Below, in pieces: positions 7,153 to 14,823 of a stretch of 64,000 nucleotides of DNA; the first letter of the stretch is position 1; every line of letters begins with the position of its first letter. Source of the stretch: Pseudomonas sp. BMS12 (GTDB lineage Bacteria > Pseudomonadota > Gammaproteobacteria > Pseudomonadales > Pseudomonadaceae); NCBI RefSeq assembly GCF_001592875.1, contig NZ_LSOF01000018.1:1-64000 (forward strand), written 5' to 3'. The position numbers were made by a program, and so were the translations under genes. Under the pieces are notes generated by a model. It was not told where the DNA came from. It was given only the letters and a program-made list of their open reading frames with translations, and ran no database searches.

Positions 7153-8016
7153 ATGTCGATGTTTGTTGCCCTGAACAGCCAGCAGCAGTTGGTCACCATC
7201 CACGAGGTCGCACGTGGACTTGCCTGCACTTGTACCTGTGTGGCGTGTGGCGAGGTATTGATCGCACGCCAAGGGGCACTGAACGAACACCACTTCGCCC
7301 ACTACTCGAATAAGGTCAGCTGCGAAGTCGGGCGCGAAACGCTGTTGCACCTCTATGGTAAGCAGGTGATTCGGGAGGCGATGGGGCTCCAGATTCCGCA
7401 TCTGCCAGACCACGCTCCAGCGTTTGGCGATCTGTCGAGCTGGTGGGACTTTGAGTCCGTTCAGGATGAGGTCTGGATGGACAACTTCAGGCCCGATCTT
7501 GTCGCGCATCTGCGTGATGGGCAGCGCTTGCTGATTGAGGTCGCAGTCACCTCATTCATCGATGACGAAAAGCGGGAGCGGATTAATGCGGCAGGGCTAT
7601 GGGCTCTAGAGATTGACTTGAGCGGCTTGTTCAATGGGCAGGAGGCGATTCCTTCGGAAGCGATTCGTCAGCAGATTCTGCATCGAGTTGACTGCAAGCA
7701 GTGGGTATATCCAGAGCCGGTAGAGGCGGCAGTAGAACTGGAGATCCCACCGGTTGCCCCCCTTCCTTTGGCGAAACCCCAGATGGCAGAGTATCGCTAC
7801 ACCATCCAAGGAATGTGGGTGACAGCACGGCTGTTGCCCTCAGGATCTCTGGCGGTGCGCTCACTCGCCTACAGTCCCCAGATCAGAGATCTGCTCAAAA
7901 CCATGGCATACCAGTTCGGTGGGTACTACAAGCCAGCGTATCGCAATTGGATCTTTCCAGCAGAGGTCACCCCGAGGCTTATCGAACGGCTTGAGGGTTG
8001 CGCGCTGATGGGGTGA
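7153..8016 (+). CDS. CoiA-like nuclease with N-terminal zinc-binding motif
   Basis: 287 residues from the ATG at 7153, preceded by GGAGG at 7140-7144; this excludes 25 upstream codons of the open frame. Residues 25-50 hold 'CTCTCVACGEVL' followed by 'NEHHFAH', a treble-clef-like Cys/His cluster. Residues 113-131 hold 'RPDLVAHLRDGQRLLIEVA', the D115...E129 core of a PD-(D/E)XK nuclease. This combination is typical of CoiA-family proteins, linked to competence in Firmicutes and often found in defence islands elsewhere. Likely activity: cytoplasmic DNA cleavage; substrate unknown. It converges with the WYL regulator gene, the two ending 7 bp apart. Confidence 0.7.
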   Translation: MSMFVALNSQQQLVTIHEVARGLACTCTCVACGEVLIARQGALNEHHFAHYSNKVSCEVGRETLLHLYGKQVIREAMGLQIPHLPDHAPAFGDLSSWWDFESVQDEVWMDNFRPDLVAHLRDGQRLLIEVAVTSFIDDEKRERINAAGLWALEIDLSGLFNGQEAIPSEAIRQQILHRVDCKQWVYPEPVEAAVELEIPPVAPLPLAKPQMAEYRYTIQGMWVTARLLPSGSLAVRSLAYSPQIRDLLKTMAYQFGGYYKPAYRNWIFPAEVTPRLIERLEGCALMG

Positions 8017-8022
8017 CTCTGC

Positions 8023-8871
8023 TCATGGGGCAAACGACCAAGCAGGAACACCGGCCGCGAGAAGCTCGTGTTTGTTCTCCAGATAAAGGTGTTGGGCCTT
8101 TGGGTTGCCGGTCGCTGAGTCCGTGACATCTATATTCCACTGCCGGAGGAAGTAGCCGACGAGGCATGCCTTTAGCTCAACATATTTGGCCTCGCCGGTG
8201 ATGTCGTAATCAAGGCGAATGCTGTCCAGATGCTCGGCTGCCGGATGCGGAACAAGCCGCAAGCGAACGTCAGTTGTCCAATGGGGGTCGTTGTCGAGCT
8301 TGGCTTCTGACGGCTCGCCAGGGTGGGCGGATGTGAATCGCGCGAGGTTGAAATCCCGAAAGTCTTCTTTGGCATGGTCGAAGCAGCGGATATGCCAGCG
8401 CAATCCGTCATGCACCATCGCCAGTGGGGACAGTACGCGCTCTCGGTGTCCACTGCTCATCGAGCCATATTCGACCGTCATCTGCCGGCCTAGGTAGATG
8501 CAACGCGTAATCGTGCTCACCAGGGATAACGGAATCTTCCTTTTGATGCTGGAGCTGATCCAGCCAGGTAGACGCTTGGCATGCTCAGAGTCCATGGCGA
8601 TTGCTCGCTCACCGACGAGTGAGAACAGCGCCTGATTAACGTCATGCTGGAAGTGGGGCTTACCTTCGGACAGGACGTAACACTTTTGCCTCAGGTCATA
8701 ACGCAGTACATCGGGAGCCAATTCTGAGTACAGGGACAGATCTTTCGTGGCCGCAGGTTCACTGATTCCGAAGCGGGACACTAGATCTTTTCGACTGACC
8801 TGGCCGGTGAACAAGGCGAGGAACTCAATGTAGAACAGTCGTTCGCGCTGGATGTCTCGTTGCTGATCCAT
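8023..8871 (-). CDS. WYL-domain transcriptional regulator (BrxR/CapW-like)
   Basis: 282 residues from the ATG at 8871 ('MDQQRDIQRERLFYIEFLAL'); an upstream extension of the frame lacks a start with a binding site. Residues about 10-65 form a winged helix ('RKDLVSRFGISEPAATKDLSLY'). The middle and C-terminal parts match a WYL module ('RWHIRCFDHAKEDFRDFNLARF'). Proteins of this build (BrxR, CapW) repress BREX, CBASS and other defence operons and probably sense nucleic-acid ligands (published family knowledge). The gene is divergent from the conjugation cassette and DISARM operon, with tandem 17-bp repeats between them, so it likely controls that operon. Confidence 0.85.
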   Translation of the reverse strand: MDQQRDIQRERLFYIEFLALFTGQVSRKDLVSRFGISEPAATKDLSLYSELAPDVLRYDLRQKCYVLSEGKPHFQHDVNQALFSLVGERAIAMDSEHAKRLPGWISSSIKRKIPLSLVSTITRCIYLGRQMTVEYGSMSSGHRERVLSPLAMVHDGLRWHIRCFDHAKEDFRDFNLARFTSAHPGEPSEAKLDNDPHWTTDVRLRLVPHPAAEHLDSIRLDYDITGEAKYVELKACLVGYFLRQWNIDVTDSATGNPKAQHLYLENKHELLAAGVPAWSFAP

Positions 8872-8931
8872 GTGTTGGCTTAGCTTGGCTTGAGTAGAGT
8901 ATTTCAGTCTAGCAGGTGGGCATAAAAAAAG

Positions 8932-8966
8932 TGACAGGATAAAAAGTATGACGTGATAAAAAGTAT
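8932..8966. promoter_or_regulatory. Tandem 17-bp repeats TGACNNGATAAAAAGTA, probable WYL operator
   Basis: Two head-to-tail units, TGACAGGATAAAAAGTA (8932-8948) and TGACGTGATAAAAAGTA (8949-8965), differ at two positions. A degenerate A-rich unit precedes them (about 8915-8931). They lie 61 bp from the regulator start and 122 bp from the peptide start. The period is 17 bp rather than the inverted symmetry reported for BrxR and CapW sites, so binding is an inference. Confidence 0.6.
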
Positions 8967-9087
8967 TTGCGTTGTTTTGATCTGGGCGTATAGTCATGGC
9001 TGTGGTGCCTGGTTTGGACAAGTGTTGGTCTCGTCTAGGTGCCCCCCCCAATCCTTGGTTTCACCTTCGCTGTATAGGAGTATTTCG

Positions 9088-9255
9088 ATGAGCCAGCGTG
9101 ACAAGCCCGAACACCCGCACAAACCCGATCATCCCGGCCGGCCAGAACATCCCGGTCACCCCGATCATCCTGATGTACCGCCAGGGCCGCCGATTGATCG
9201 CCCCAATCCTGGGAACGGTGCGCCCAAGCCTCCGAGCCACAGGCCGGTGGGCTGA
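9088..9255 (+). CDS. 55-residue His/Pro-rich peptide ending in Val-Gly
   Basis: The ATG at 9088 has a clear TAGGAG 7 bp upstream (9075-9080), and the stop lies one base before the E2-E1 start, so the two are almost certainly co-translated. The peptide starts MSQRDKPEHPHKPDHPGRPE, repeats 'HPxHP/DHP' units and ends 'PSHRPVG'. It has 7 histidines and is about one-third proline, with no hydrophobic core, so it is not a beta-grasp ubiquitin fold. It takes the gene position where such cassettes usually encode their modifier. Possible roles, all inferred: a disordered conjugated tag (its terminal glycine fits adenylation by an E1), a metal-binding helper, or a regulatory leader peptide. No known family recognised. 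Confidence 0.65.
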   Translation: MSQRDKPEHPHKPDHPGRPEHPGHPDHPDVPPGPPIDRPNPGNGAPKPPSHRPVG

Positions 9256-9256
9256 C

Positions 9257-11008
9257 ATGAGCGGCTGGTGGAATCGCTACCCGCTTGAGTTCGAGGCCGA
9301 GAAATCGGCTCTCGACGCGCTGGGGTGTTCGTGGCGAATCGATGAGGGCGAGTGGCAGTCGGGGCGTTTAGCCATCGACATCGAGTTGCTGCATGGGGAG
9401 CAGCGGTTTCGCTTAACGGCGGAGTATCCGGATAGCTATCCGTATTTCCCGCCTCAAGTGACTCTGCACGAGCATGTGTTGCAACGGCATCAGCATCCGG
9501 TTGGTAGGAACTTGTGTCTGTTGGCCAGGGAGGGCGAGGACTGGCGACCGGGTCAGGACACGCTCGCGTGCCTTTTGGCGCAACAGTTCCCTGTGGTTTT
9601 GGCGGTCAATGCTGCCGAACTCTCATCTGACTTCGTAGCCGAGCACGAGGATCATGTTGGGGAGCCGTTTTCATCGTTTGTACCAACTGACCCCAATTGC
9701 ATGATCGTGGTGCCTGACGAAACACCAGGTGTCGAGATTGCTGGTGGGCGTTTGGTGCTTGATGTACGGGCTACTGCTCCAGCGGCGCATGACCGATTGC
9801 TCGTCAGTGGAATGATCAAGGCCATTCATGACCTGCGTGGCAATCCACTCATTGAGGTGGCTACTTGTGTTCCCGCGTTTTCCCAATCTATGACTGGGTT
9901 TTGGCTGCGTTTGCCGGAGCGTCCCAGCGTGGAATGTTCCAGTCAGGAAGTGGAGTTGGCGCAGCACTTCCTCAACCTCATGAAGTCTTCGCTCCCCGAA
10001 TTTGAGAAAGCACTACATGCGGCCAAACCAGGCCAAACTCTCATCGCTGGTTTCGTTTATCGGGATGAGGTGGTGTGGCGAGAGAGTGCTGACGATTGGT
10101 TATTCCTCGCGGTTCGGGTTCGGCGCGAAGCCAAGCGCACAAGACCTGCGCAAGTACAGTTAGCCCTCGTTCGGGCAGATTGGGGTGGTGAGAATGCTTG
10201 GATGCGACGGGCTCCGGCTTTGCTTCCTCTTCGCGGCAAGTCGGTCATGGTTGTCGGTTTAGGTAGCCTAGGCTCGCCACTTGTACTGCACTTGGCGCGT
10301 GCCGGTGTGGCGCAGATGGAGCTGATCGACTGCGATTGGTTGCAGGTCGGTAACACCGTGCGCTGGGCTCTCGGCTGGCAGTACGCCGGACTACATAAGG
10401 CGCATGCCCTGGATCTTCATTTAAAACATGAATATCCCTATACATCGGTAAAGCCGCATCACCTACATATTGGGTCGACCGTCTCCCATGGCGATATGAC
10501 GGACTATCAGCGCCTGCGCTCTATAAGCGAGGGCTGCGATCTGATCATCGATGCGACAGCCAATCACCGGGTTAGCCATTTTCTTGCGGATCTGGCCCGA
10601 GAGCTGGGCAAACCTTATCTGTGGCTCACCACGACTCATGGTGCCGCTGGAGGTGTTGTTGGGCGTGTCATTCCAGGAAGGACGGCGGGGTGTTGGCATT
10701 GCTTTCAGCATCGTCTGGCGGATGGTTCTATCCCCTTGCCCGCTGACTCCGGGGGGAAAGCAATTCAGCCGGGAGGGTGCTCCCAGGCGACATTCGTCGG
10801 TGCTGGCCTAGATAGCGATGAGGTCGCTTTACTGGCTTCCAGATTGGCGGTGGCGACCTTGGTCTCGGGAGCAGAAGGGGGCTATTCCGATTTCAATTGG
10901 AATGTGGCAGTCGCGGATTTCTGGCGGGACGGATTTTCCATCGCTCCGGAATGGGCGACCGATCAACTCCACTCTCATCCCAGCTGTGCGCACTGTAATT
11001 CCGTATGA
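9257..11008 (+). CDS. E2-E1 fusion of a bacterial ubiquitin-like conjugation cassette
   Basis: 583 residues from the ATG at 9257. The N-terminal E2-like (UBC) domain (about 1-125) has 'YPYFPPQVTL' and 'HQHPVGRNLCLL', with C87 as candidate catalytic cysteine and H80 before it. A linker of unknown fold (about 150-310) follows. The C-terminal E1/ThiF-type adenylation domain (about 320-583) has the 'GLGSLGS' nucleotide loop at 334-340, D360, R369 and K381, 'IIDATANH' around 430-437, and candidate catalytic C508 in 'QPGGCSQ'. C479/C482 and C577/C580 form two CxxC pairs, likely a zinc site. E2-E1 fusions of this type are known from type II CBASS (Cap2). Its stop overlaps the JAB start (ATGA). Confidence 0.85.
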   Translation: MSGWWNRYPLEFEAEKSALDALGCSWRIDEGEWQSGRLAIDIELLHGEQRFRLTAEYPDSYPYFPPQVTLHEHVLQRHQHPVGRNLCLLAREGEDWRPGQDTLACLLAQQFPVVLAVNAAELSSDFVAEHEDHVGEPFSSFVPTDPNCMIVVPDETPGVEIAGGRLVLDVRATAPAAHDRLLVSGMIKAIHDLRGNPLIEVATCVPAFSQSMTGFWLRLPERPSVECSSQEVELAQHFLNLMKSSLPEFEKALHAAKPGQTLIAGFVYRDEVVWRESADDWLFLAVRVRREAKRTRPAQVQLALVRADWGGENAWMRRAPALLPLRGKSVMVVGLGSLGSPLVLHLARAGVAQMELIDCDWLQVGNTVRWALGWQYAGLHKAHALDLHLKHEYPYTSVKPHHLHIGSTVSHGDMTDYQRLRSISEGCDLIIDATANHRVSHFLADLARELGKPYLWLTTTHGAAGGVVGRVIPGRTAGCWHCFQHRLADGSIPLPADSGGKAIQPGGCSQATFVGAGLDSDEVALLASRLAVATLVSGAEGGYSDFNWNVAVADFWRDGFSIAPEWATDQLHSHPSCAHCNSV

Positions 11009-11520
11009 CTGTTCTATGGATTGAGGCGCAGGCGCTCTGCGAGTTAAACGCCGAAGCCTGTCGCGCCTTCCCTCAAGAAACAGGCGGAGTGTTGGTGGGG
11101 TATGTCGCTGATGGTCAGCAGCCGGTTGTAATTACTGTGATTGGTCCAGGTCCGGCTGCGGTTCATCAGCGAGACAGGTTTCAGCCTGATCATCAATGGC
11201 AATGCGAACAGCTTGACGATCTATACGAGCGCTCATCGGGGCGGTTGGTCTATTTAGGTGATTGGCATACGCATCCTGATGGTTCACCGCAGATGAGCTG
11301 GCTGGATAGAAGAACAATCCGAGCCATCGCGAGGCATTCTCCTGCTCGATGTGCTCAGCCCCTTATGCTAATCGGCGGTGGTTCGTCTGAGTACTGGTTG
11401 TGGCGGGGGCATCGATACCGGTCTGCGCGATTGCTGGGAGTCCTGATCGATTGCGAGGTGTTGGAGGTGCATCAGTTTCGGGCAATGGACTCTCAGTTAA
11501 TGCCTGGCCAAATGGGCTGA
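11005..11520 (+). CDS. JAB/JAMM-family metallo-isopeptidase (deconjugating enzyme)
   Basis: 171 residues; the start overlaps the E2-E1 stop by 4 bp, indicating translational coupling. The JAMM motif is complete: E25 in 'PQETGGVLVG', then H88-T-H90-P with S98 and D101 in 'HTHPDGSPQMSWLD'. Such enzymes (Cap3, BilC and relatives) remove or process ubiquitin-like conjugates at a zinc centre in the cytoplasm. Because all catalytic ligands are present, the cassette should be able both to conjugate and to reverse conjugation. A 180-bp gap with a small hairpin (GGCGG/CCGCC, 11546-11561) separates it from drmD on the same strand. Confidence 0.85.
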   Translation: MTVLWIEAQALCELNAEACRAFPQETGGVLVGYVADGQQPVVITVIGPGPAAVHQRDRFQPDHQWQCEQLDDLYERSSGRLVYLGDWHTHPDGSPQMSWLDRRTIRAIARHSPARCAQPLMLIGGGSSEYWLWRGHRYRSARLLGVLIDCEVLEVHQFRAMDSQLMPGQMG

Positions 11521-11700
11521 GGTATTGTGGCCCCCATCACGCCAAGGCGGGAATGTCCGCCCCAGAGCCTCTGAGAAGAATGCTAAAGCCGTGTGACTGA
11601 CTTGCACCGCTCTCCTGCCATTGTTTATGGCGAGTAAGCACAATCGAAAACGCGAATCTCCAGCCCAATTGATAAAGCTCGAGATATAGAGGTAATAAGC

Positions 11701-14700
11701 ATGACCGCACTTGCCGAAGGCATCGGCTATCGCCAGCTTCCCGAACCAGGCCAGTTGGTGGAGGTTCGCCGCAGGCAATGGGTCGTGGCAGAAGTGAATG
11801 GATCCAATCTTGGGGAGCGTCGTCAGCATCTGATCACGCTCAACTCGATTGACGAGGATGCCTTGGGTGAAGAACTCCAGGTGATCTGGGAGATTGAGCC
11901 TGGTGCACACGTTATCGAGCGTGCGGGTCTCCCTGCTCTCACTGGTCAAGATGATGCCGAAACCCTGGACGCTTTTCTAGACGCGGTGCGCTGGGGGGCT
12001 GCCACCAATGCGGATCGTGGTTTCCTTCAGGCCCCTTTCCGTAGCGGCGTGAGTATTCAAGGTTTCCAGCTTGATCCACTCGTCCGCGCGATCGATATGG
12101 CGCGAGTGAATCTTCTGATCGCCGACGATGTGGGTCTTGGTAAAACAATCGAAGCTGGCCTGGTGATTCAAGAAATGCTCCTGCGGCATCGGGCTCGCTC
12201 GGTGCTCATCGTTTGTCCGGCGTCTCTTCAGGAAAAATGGCGTATCGAGATGTTGGAGAAATTCGGTCTCGAATTCCGCATCGTAGATAGTGGGTACATC
12301 AAGCAGCTGCGTCGTGAGCGTGGCATCCATGCCAACCCATGGAACTCTTTCCCACGGCTGATCACCTCCATGGATTGGGTCAAGACGGGCGAGGGCCTGC
12401 GCTCTTTCCGTGACATCCTGCCGTCGCATGTCACCTATCCGCGCAAGTTTGATCTGCTAGTGGTGGATGAGGCACATCACGTCGCACCCTCCGCTACGGG
12501 TGAGTACGCGGTGGAGAGTCAACGTACACGCCTCGTTCGCGCAATCGCTCCGCATTTCCAGCATCATTTGTTCCTGACCGCTACGCCGCATAACGGCTAC
12601 ACCGAATCCTTCACTTCTCTGCTGGAGCTTTTAGATGATCAGCGTTTCGCTCGAAACATCCTGCCAGAGGAAAAACAGCTTGCGCAGGTGATGGTCCGTC
12701 GTCTGAAGAGCGAGATCACTGATGAGAAAGGTCAGCGTATCTACGCTACGCGCAGGCTTGAAGTCTTACCTATTGATTACATACCGGTCGAGCGCGAGAT
12801 ACATCGCAAGCTCATGGCCTACTGTGCCAGTCGCGAGAAAGCTATAGATGAGTCTGGCGTCACTGGCGCATCCTTCGTTAACCAGTTACTCAAGAAACGC
12901 TTGTTCTCCTCGCCGGCTGCATTCGCCAGCACGCTCGAAAAACACCTGGCGACTTTGGCGAACGACGGTGTCGAAAAATCGAGCGTCGATCTGTCCGATC
13001 GAATTTTGCTCAAGGCGATTCAGCGCGCCGAAGAGGATTACGCTAAGGACGAAGACGTAGAGGACGCTCAACTGGAAGCCGTCGAAGTTGCTTCGCGGCG
13101 TTCTCGACCGTTGTCCGGAGAGGAGCAGCTGTTGCTGGGCGAGTTGCGATCATGGGCTCAACAGGCAATGAACCGTCTCGACTCCAAAGCGCACGCGTTG
13201 CTCGCCTGGATTGACGCGTACCTCAAGATCGATGGTGGATGGAATGGCAAACGTGTCATTTTCTTCACCGAATACCGCACCACGTTGGATTGGCTGCAAC
13301 GCATTCTGGTCAACCACCTTGACGATCCTCAGCGCTTGTTGATCCTGCATGGTGGCAAGGACAGCGACGAGCGTGAGGACATCAAGGCTGCTTTCCAGGC
13401 CTCGCCGGACATCTCGCCGGTGCGCATCCTGCTCGCCACGGATGCAGCGTCTGAAGGTATTGACCTCCAGAATCACTGTAACTACCTCATCCATCTTGAG
13501 ATCCCTTACAACCCCAATGTGATGGAGCAACGCAACGGTCGTATCGATCGTCATGGTCAGCGCGAGAAAGAGGTGGTGATCTGGCATCCGGCGGATGCGC
13601 GAGAAGATGCCGACTCGGTAGGTGGCCACAAGGAAGACATTCTGCGTGCCCTGAACAAGTTGGAATCCATGCGCGCCGATATGGGCAGCGTCAACCCGGT
13701 GATTGCGCCACAAATGTCTGGGTTGATCGAGGGCGCGCGGCGAGAGCTGGATACGCGTGCTGCCGAAGCTAAGCTCTCACGCTCCCGACGTTACGTGCGT
13801 GCTGCGGACAACGTAGTCGAGCGCGTCGCCAAGCTTCATGAGCGGCTGCTGGAAACAAGGGATGACTATCGTCTATCACCCGAACATATTCTCAACGCGG
13901 TCGAAACGGGATTGGCGCTGGCGGAAAAAGCTCCGCTTAAGCTAATCGATTTTCCAGGAGCAAAACCTGGATCCGTATTCGAACTACCACCTCTCGGCGG
14001 GGCCTGGGAACGTTGCCGCGAAGGCCTGGCTCACCCCTATACCCGCAAGATTCGCCCAGTCACCTTCGATCACGAGGTCGCGGCAGGTCGAGACGATTTG
14101 GTGCTCATCCATCTCAACCACCGCTTAGTTCAGATGTGTCTGCGCTTGCTGCGGGCGCAGGTCTGGTCAAGTGGTGAGGGAAAACCACTCCATCGAGTGA
14201 CGATAAAAACACTGCCTGACGAGCAACTGGAATCGCCTGCTGTAGTGGTGGTTTCCCGCGTAGTGATTACCGGAGGCGATCATCACCGGTTGCACGAAGA
14301 GCTGACTGAAGCTGGAGGCTATCTGCGTGAGCAAGGTTTCAAGCGTGAGGAGACTCTGGGCCGTTTGAGAGGATGGTTGGATGCTGGGCGTCCAGTGAAA
14401 TTGATGGATGAAGATTTCGACCTACTCACTGGTTGGTTCCGGTCGTCGGAGGCATCCATTTGGCAAGCCATCGAGGCGCGCTCACGTACACGCTTGGAGT
14501 CCCTTGGGAAGACGCTTGACGGCCGTAAGGTCAAGGAGCAGGAGGACATCCTGGCGGTGCTTGCTGAGTTGGAACGAGCCATTCGTGGGGAGCTTGTTCG
14601 AGACGAACAACCAGAACAGTTGGCCTTGTTTAGCGAAGATGAGCGTTTGCAGGTGCGTCGTGATCATACTGCTTTGCACGCGCGACTGAAGCGCATTCCG

Positions 14701-14823
14701 GATGAGCGAACTCAGGAGTGCGCCGCCATCGAATCACGCTATGCCGATCCGCAAGATCATACCTTCCCCGTTTCCATCATTTTCATCGTGCCCGTATCGT
14801 TCGGCCAAGGAGGCCGTGCATGA
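11701..14823 (+). CDS. drmD: DISARM SNF2-family helicase DrmD
   Basis: 1,040 residues. Walker A 'ADDVGLGKT' lies at 141-149, DEAH at 256-259, 'LTATPHNGY' near 300, and helicase motif VI 'QRNGRIDRHGQ' near 605, so this is an SNF2-type superfamily 2 ATPase. Length, the architecture and the genes that follow identify it as DrmD, the signature gene of class 1 DISARM (Ofir et al. 2018). DISARM restricts incoming phage DNA while the host is protected by methylation. GAGGT precedes the ATG by 8 bp. The stop overlaps the drmMI start by 4 bp (ATGA). Confidence 0.9.
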   Translation: MTALAEGIGYRQLPEPGQLVEVRRRQWVVAEVNGSNLGERRQHLITLNSIDEDALGEELQVIWEIEPGAHVIERAGLPALTGQDDAETLDAFLDAVRWGAATNADRGFLQAPFRSGVSIQGFQLDPLVRAIDMARVNLLIADDVGLGKTIEAGLVIQEMLLRHRARSVLIVCPASLQEKWRIEMLEKFGLEFRIVDSGYIKQLRRERGIHANPWNSFPRLITSMDWVKTGEGLRSFRDILPSHVTYPRKFDLLVVDEAHHVAPSATGEYAVESQRTRLVRAIAPHFQHHLFLTATPHNGYTESFTSLLELLDDQRFARNILPEEKQLAQVMVRRLKSEITDEKGQRIYATRRLEVLPIDYIPVEREIHRKLMAYCASREKAIDESGVTGASFVNQLLKKRLFSSPAAFASTLEKHLATLANDGVEKSSVDLSDRILLKAIQRAEEDYAKDEDVEDAQLEAVEVASRRSRPLSGEEQLLLGELRSWAQQAMNRLDSKAHALLAWIDAYLKIDGGWNGKRVIFFTEYRTTLDWLQRILVNHLDDPQRLLILHGGKDSDEREDIKAAFQASPDISPVRILLATDAASEGIDLQNHCNYLIHLEIPYNPNVMEQRNGRIDRHGQREKEVVIWHPADAREDADSVGGHKEDILRALNKLESMRADMGSVNPVIAPQMSGLIEGARRELDTRAAEAKLSRSRRYVRAADNVVERVAKLHERLLETRDDYRLSPEHILNAVETGLALAEKAPLKLIDFPGAKPGSVFELPPLGGAWERCREGLAHPYTRKIRPVTFDHEVAAGRDDLVLIHLNHRLVQMCLRLLRAQVWSSGEGKPLHRVTIKTLPDEQLESPAVVVVSRVVITGGDHHRLHEELTEAGGYLREQGFKREETLGRLRGWLDAGRPVKLMDEDFDLLTGWFRSSEASIWQAIEARSRTRLESLGKTLDGRKVKEQEDILAVLAELERAIRGELVRDEQPEQLALFSEDERLQVRRDHTALHARLKRIPDERTQECAAIESRYADPQDHTFPVSIIFIVPVSFGQGGRA

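Noticed and set aside
9088-11520. Type II CBASS
   Set aside because: E2-E1 and JAB are present, but no cyclic-nucleotide synthase (CD-NTase) or effector is encoded in the window.
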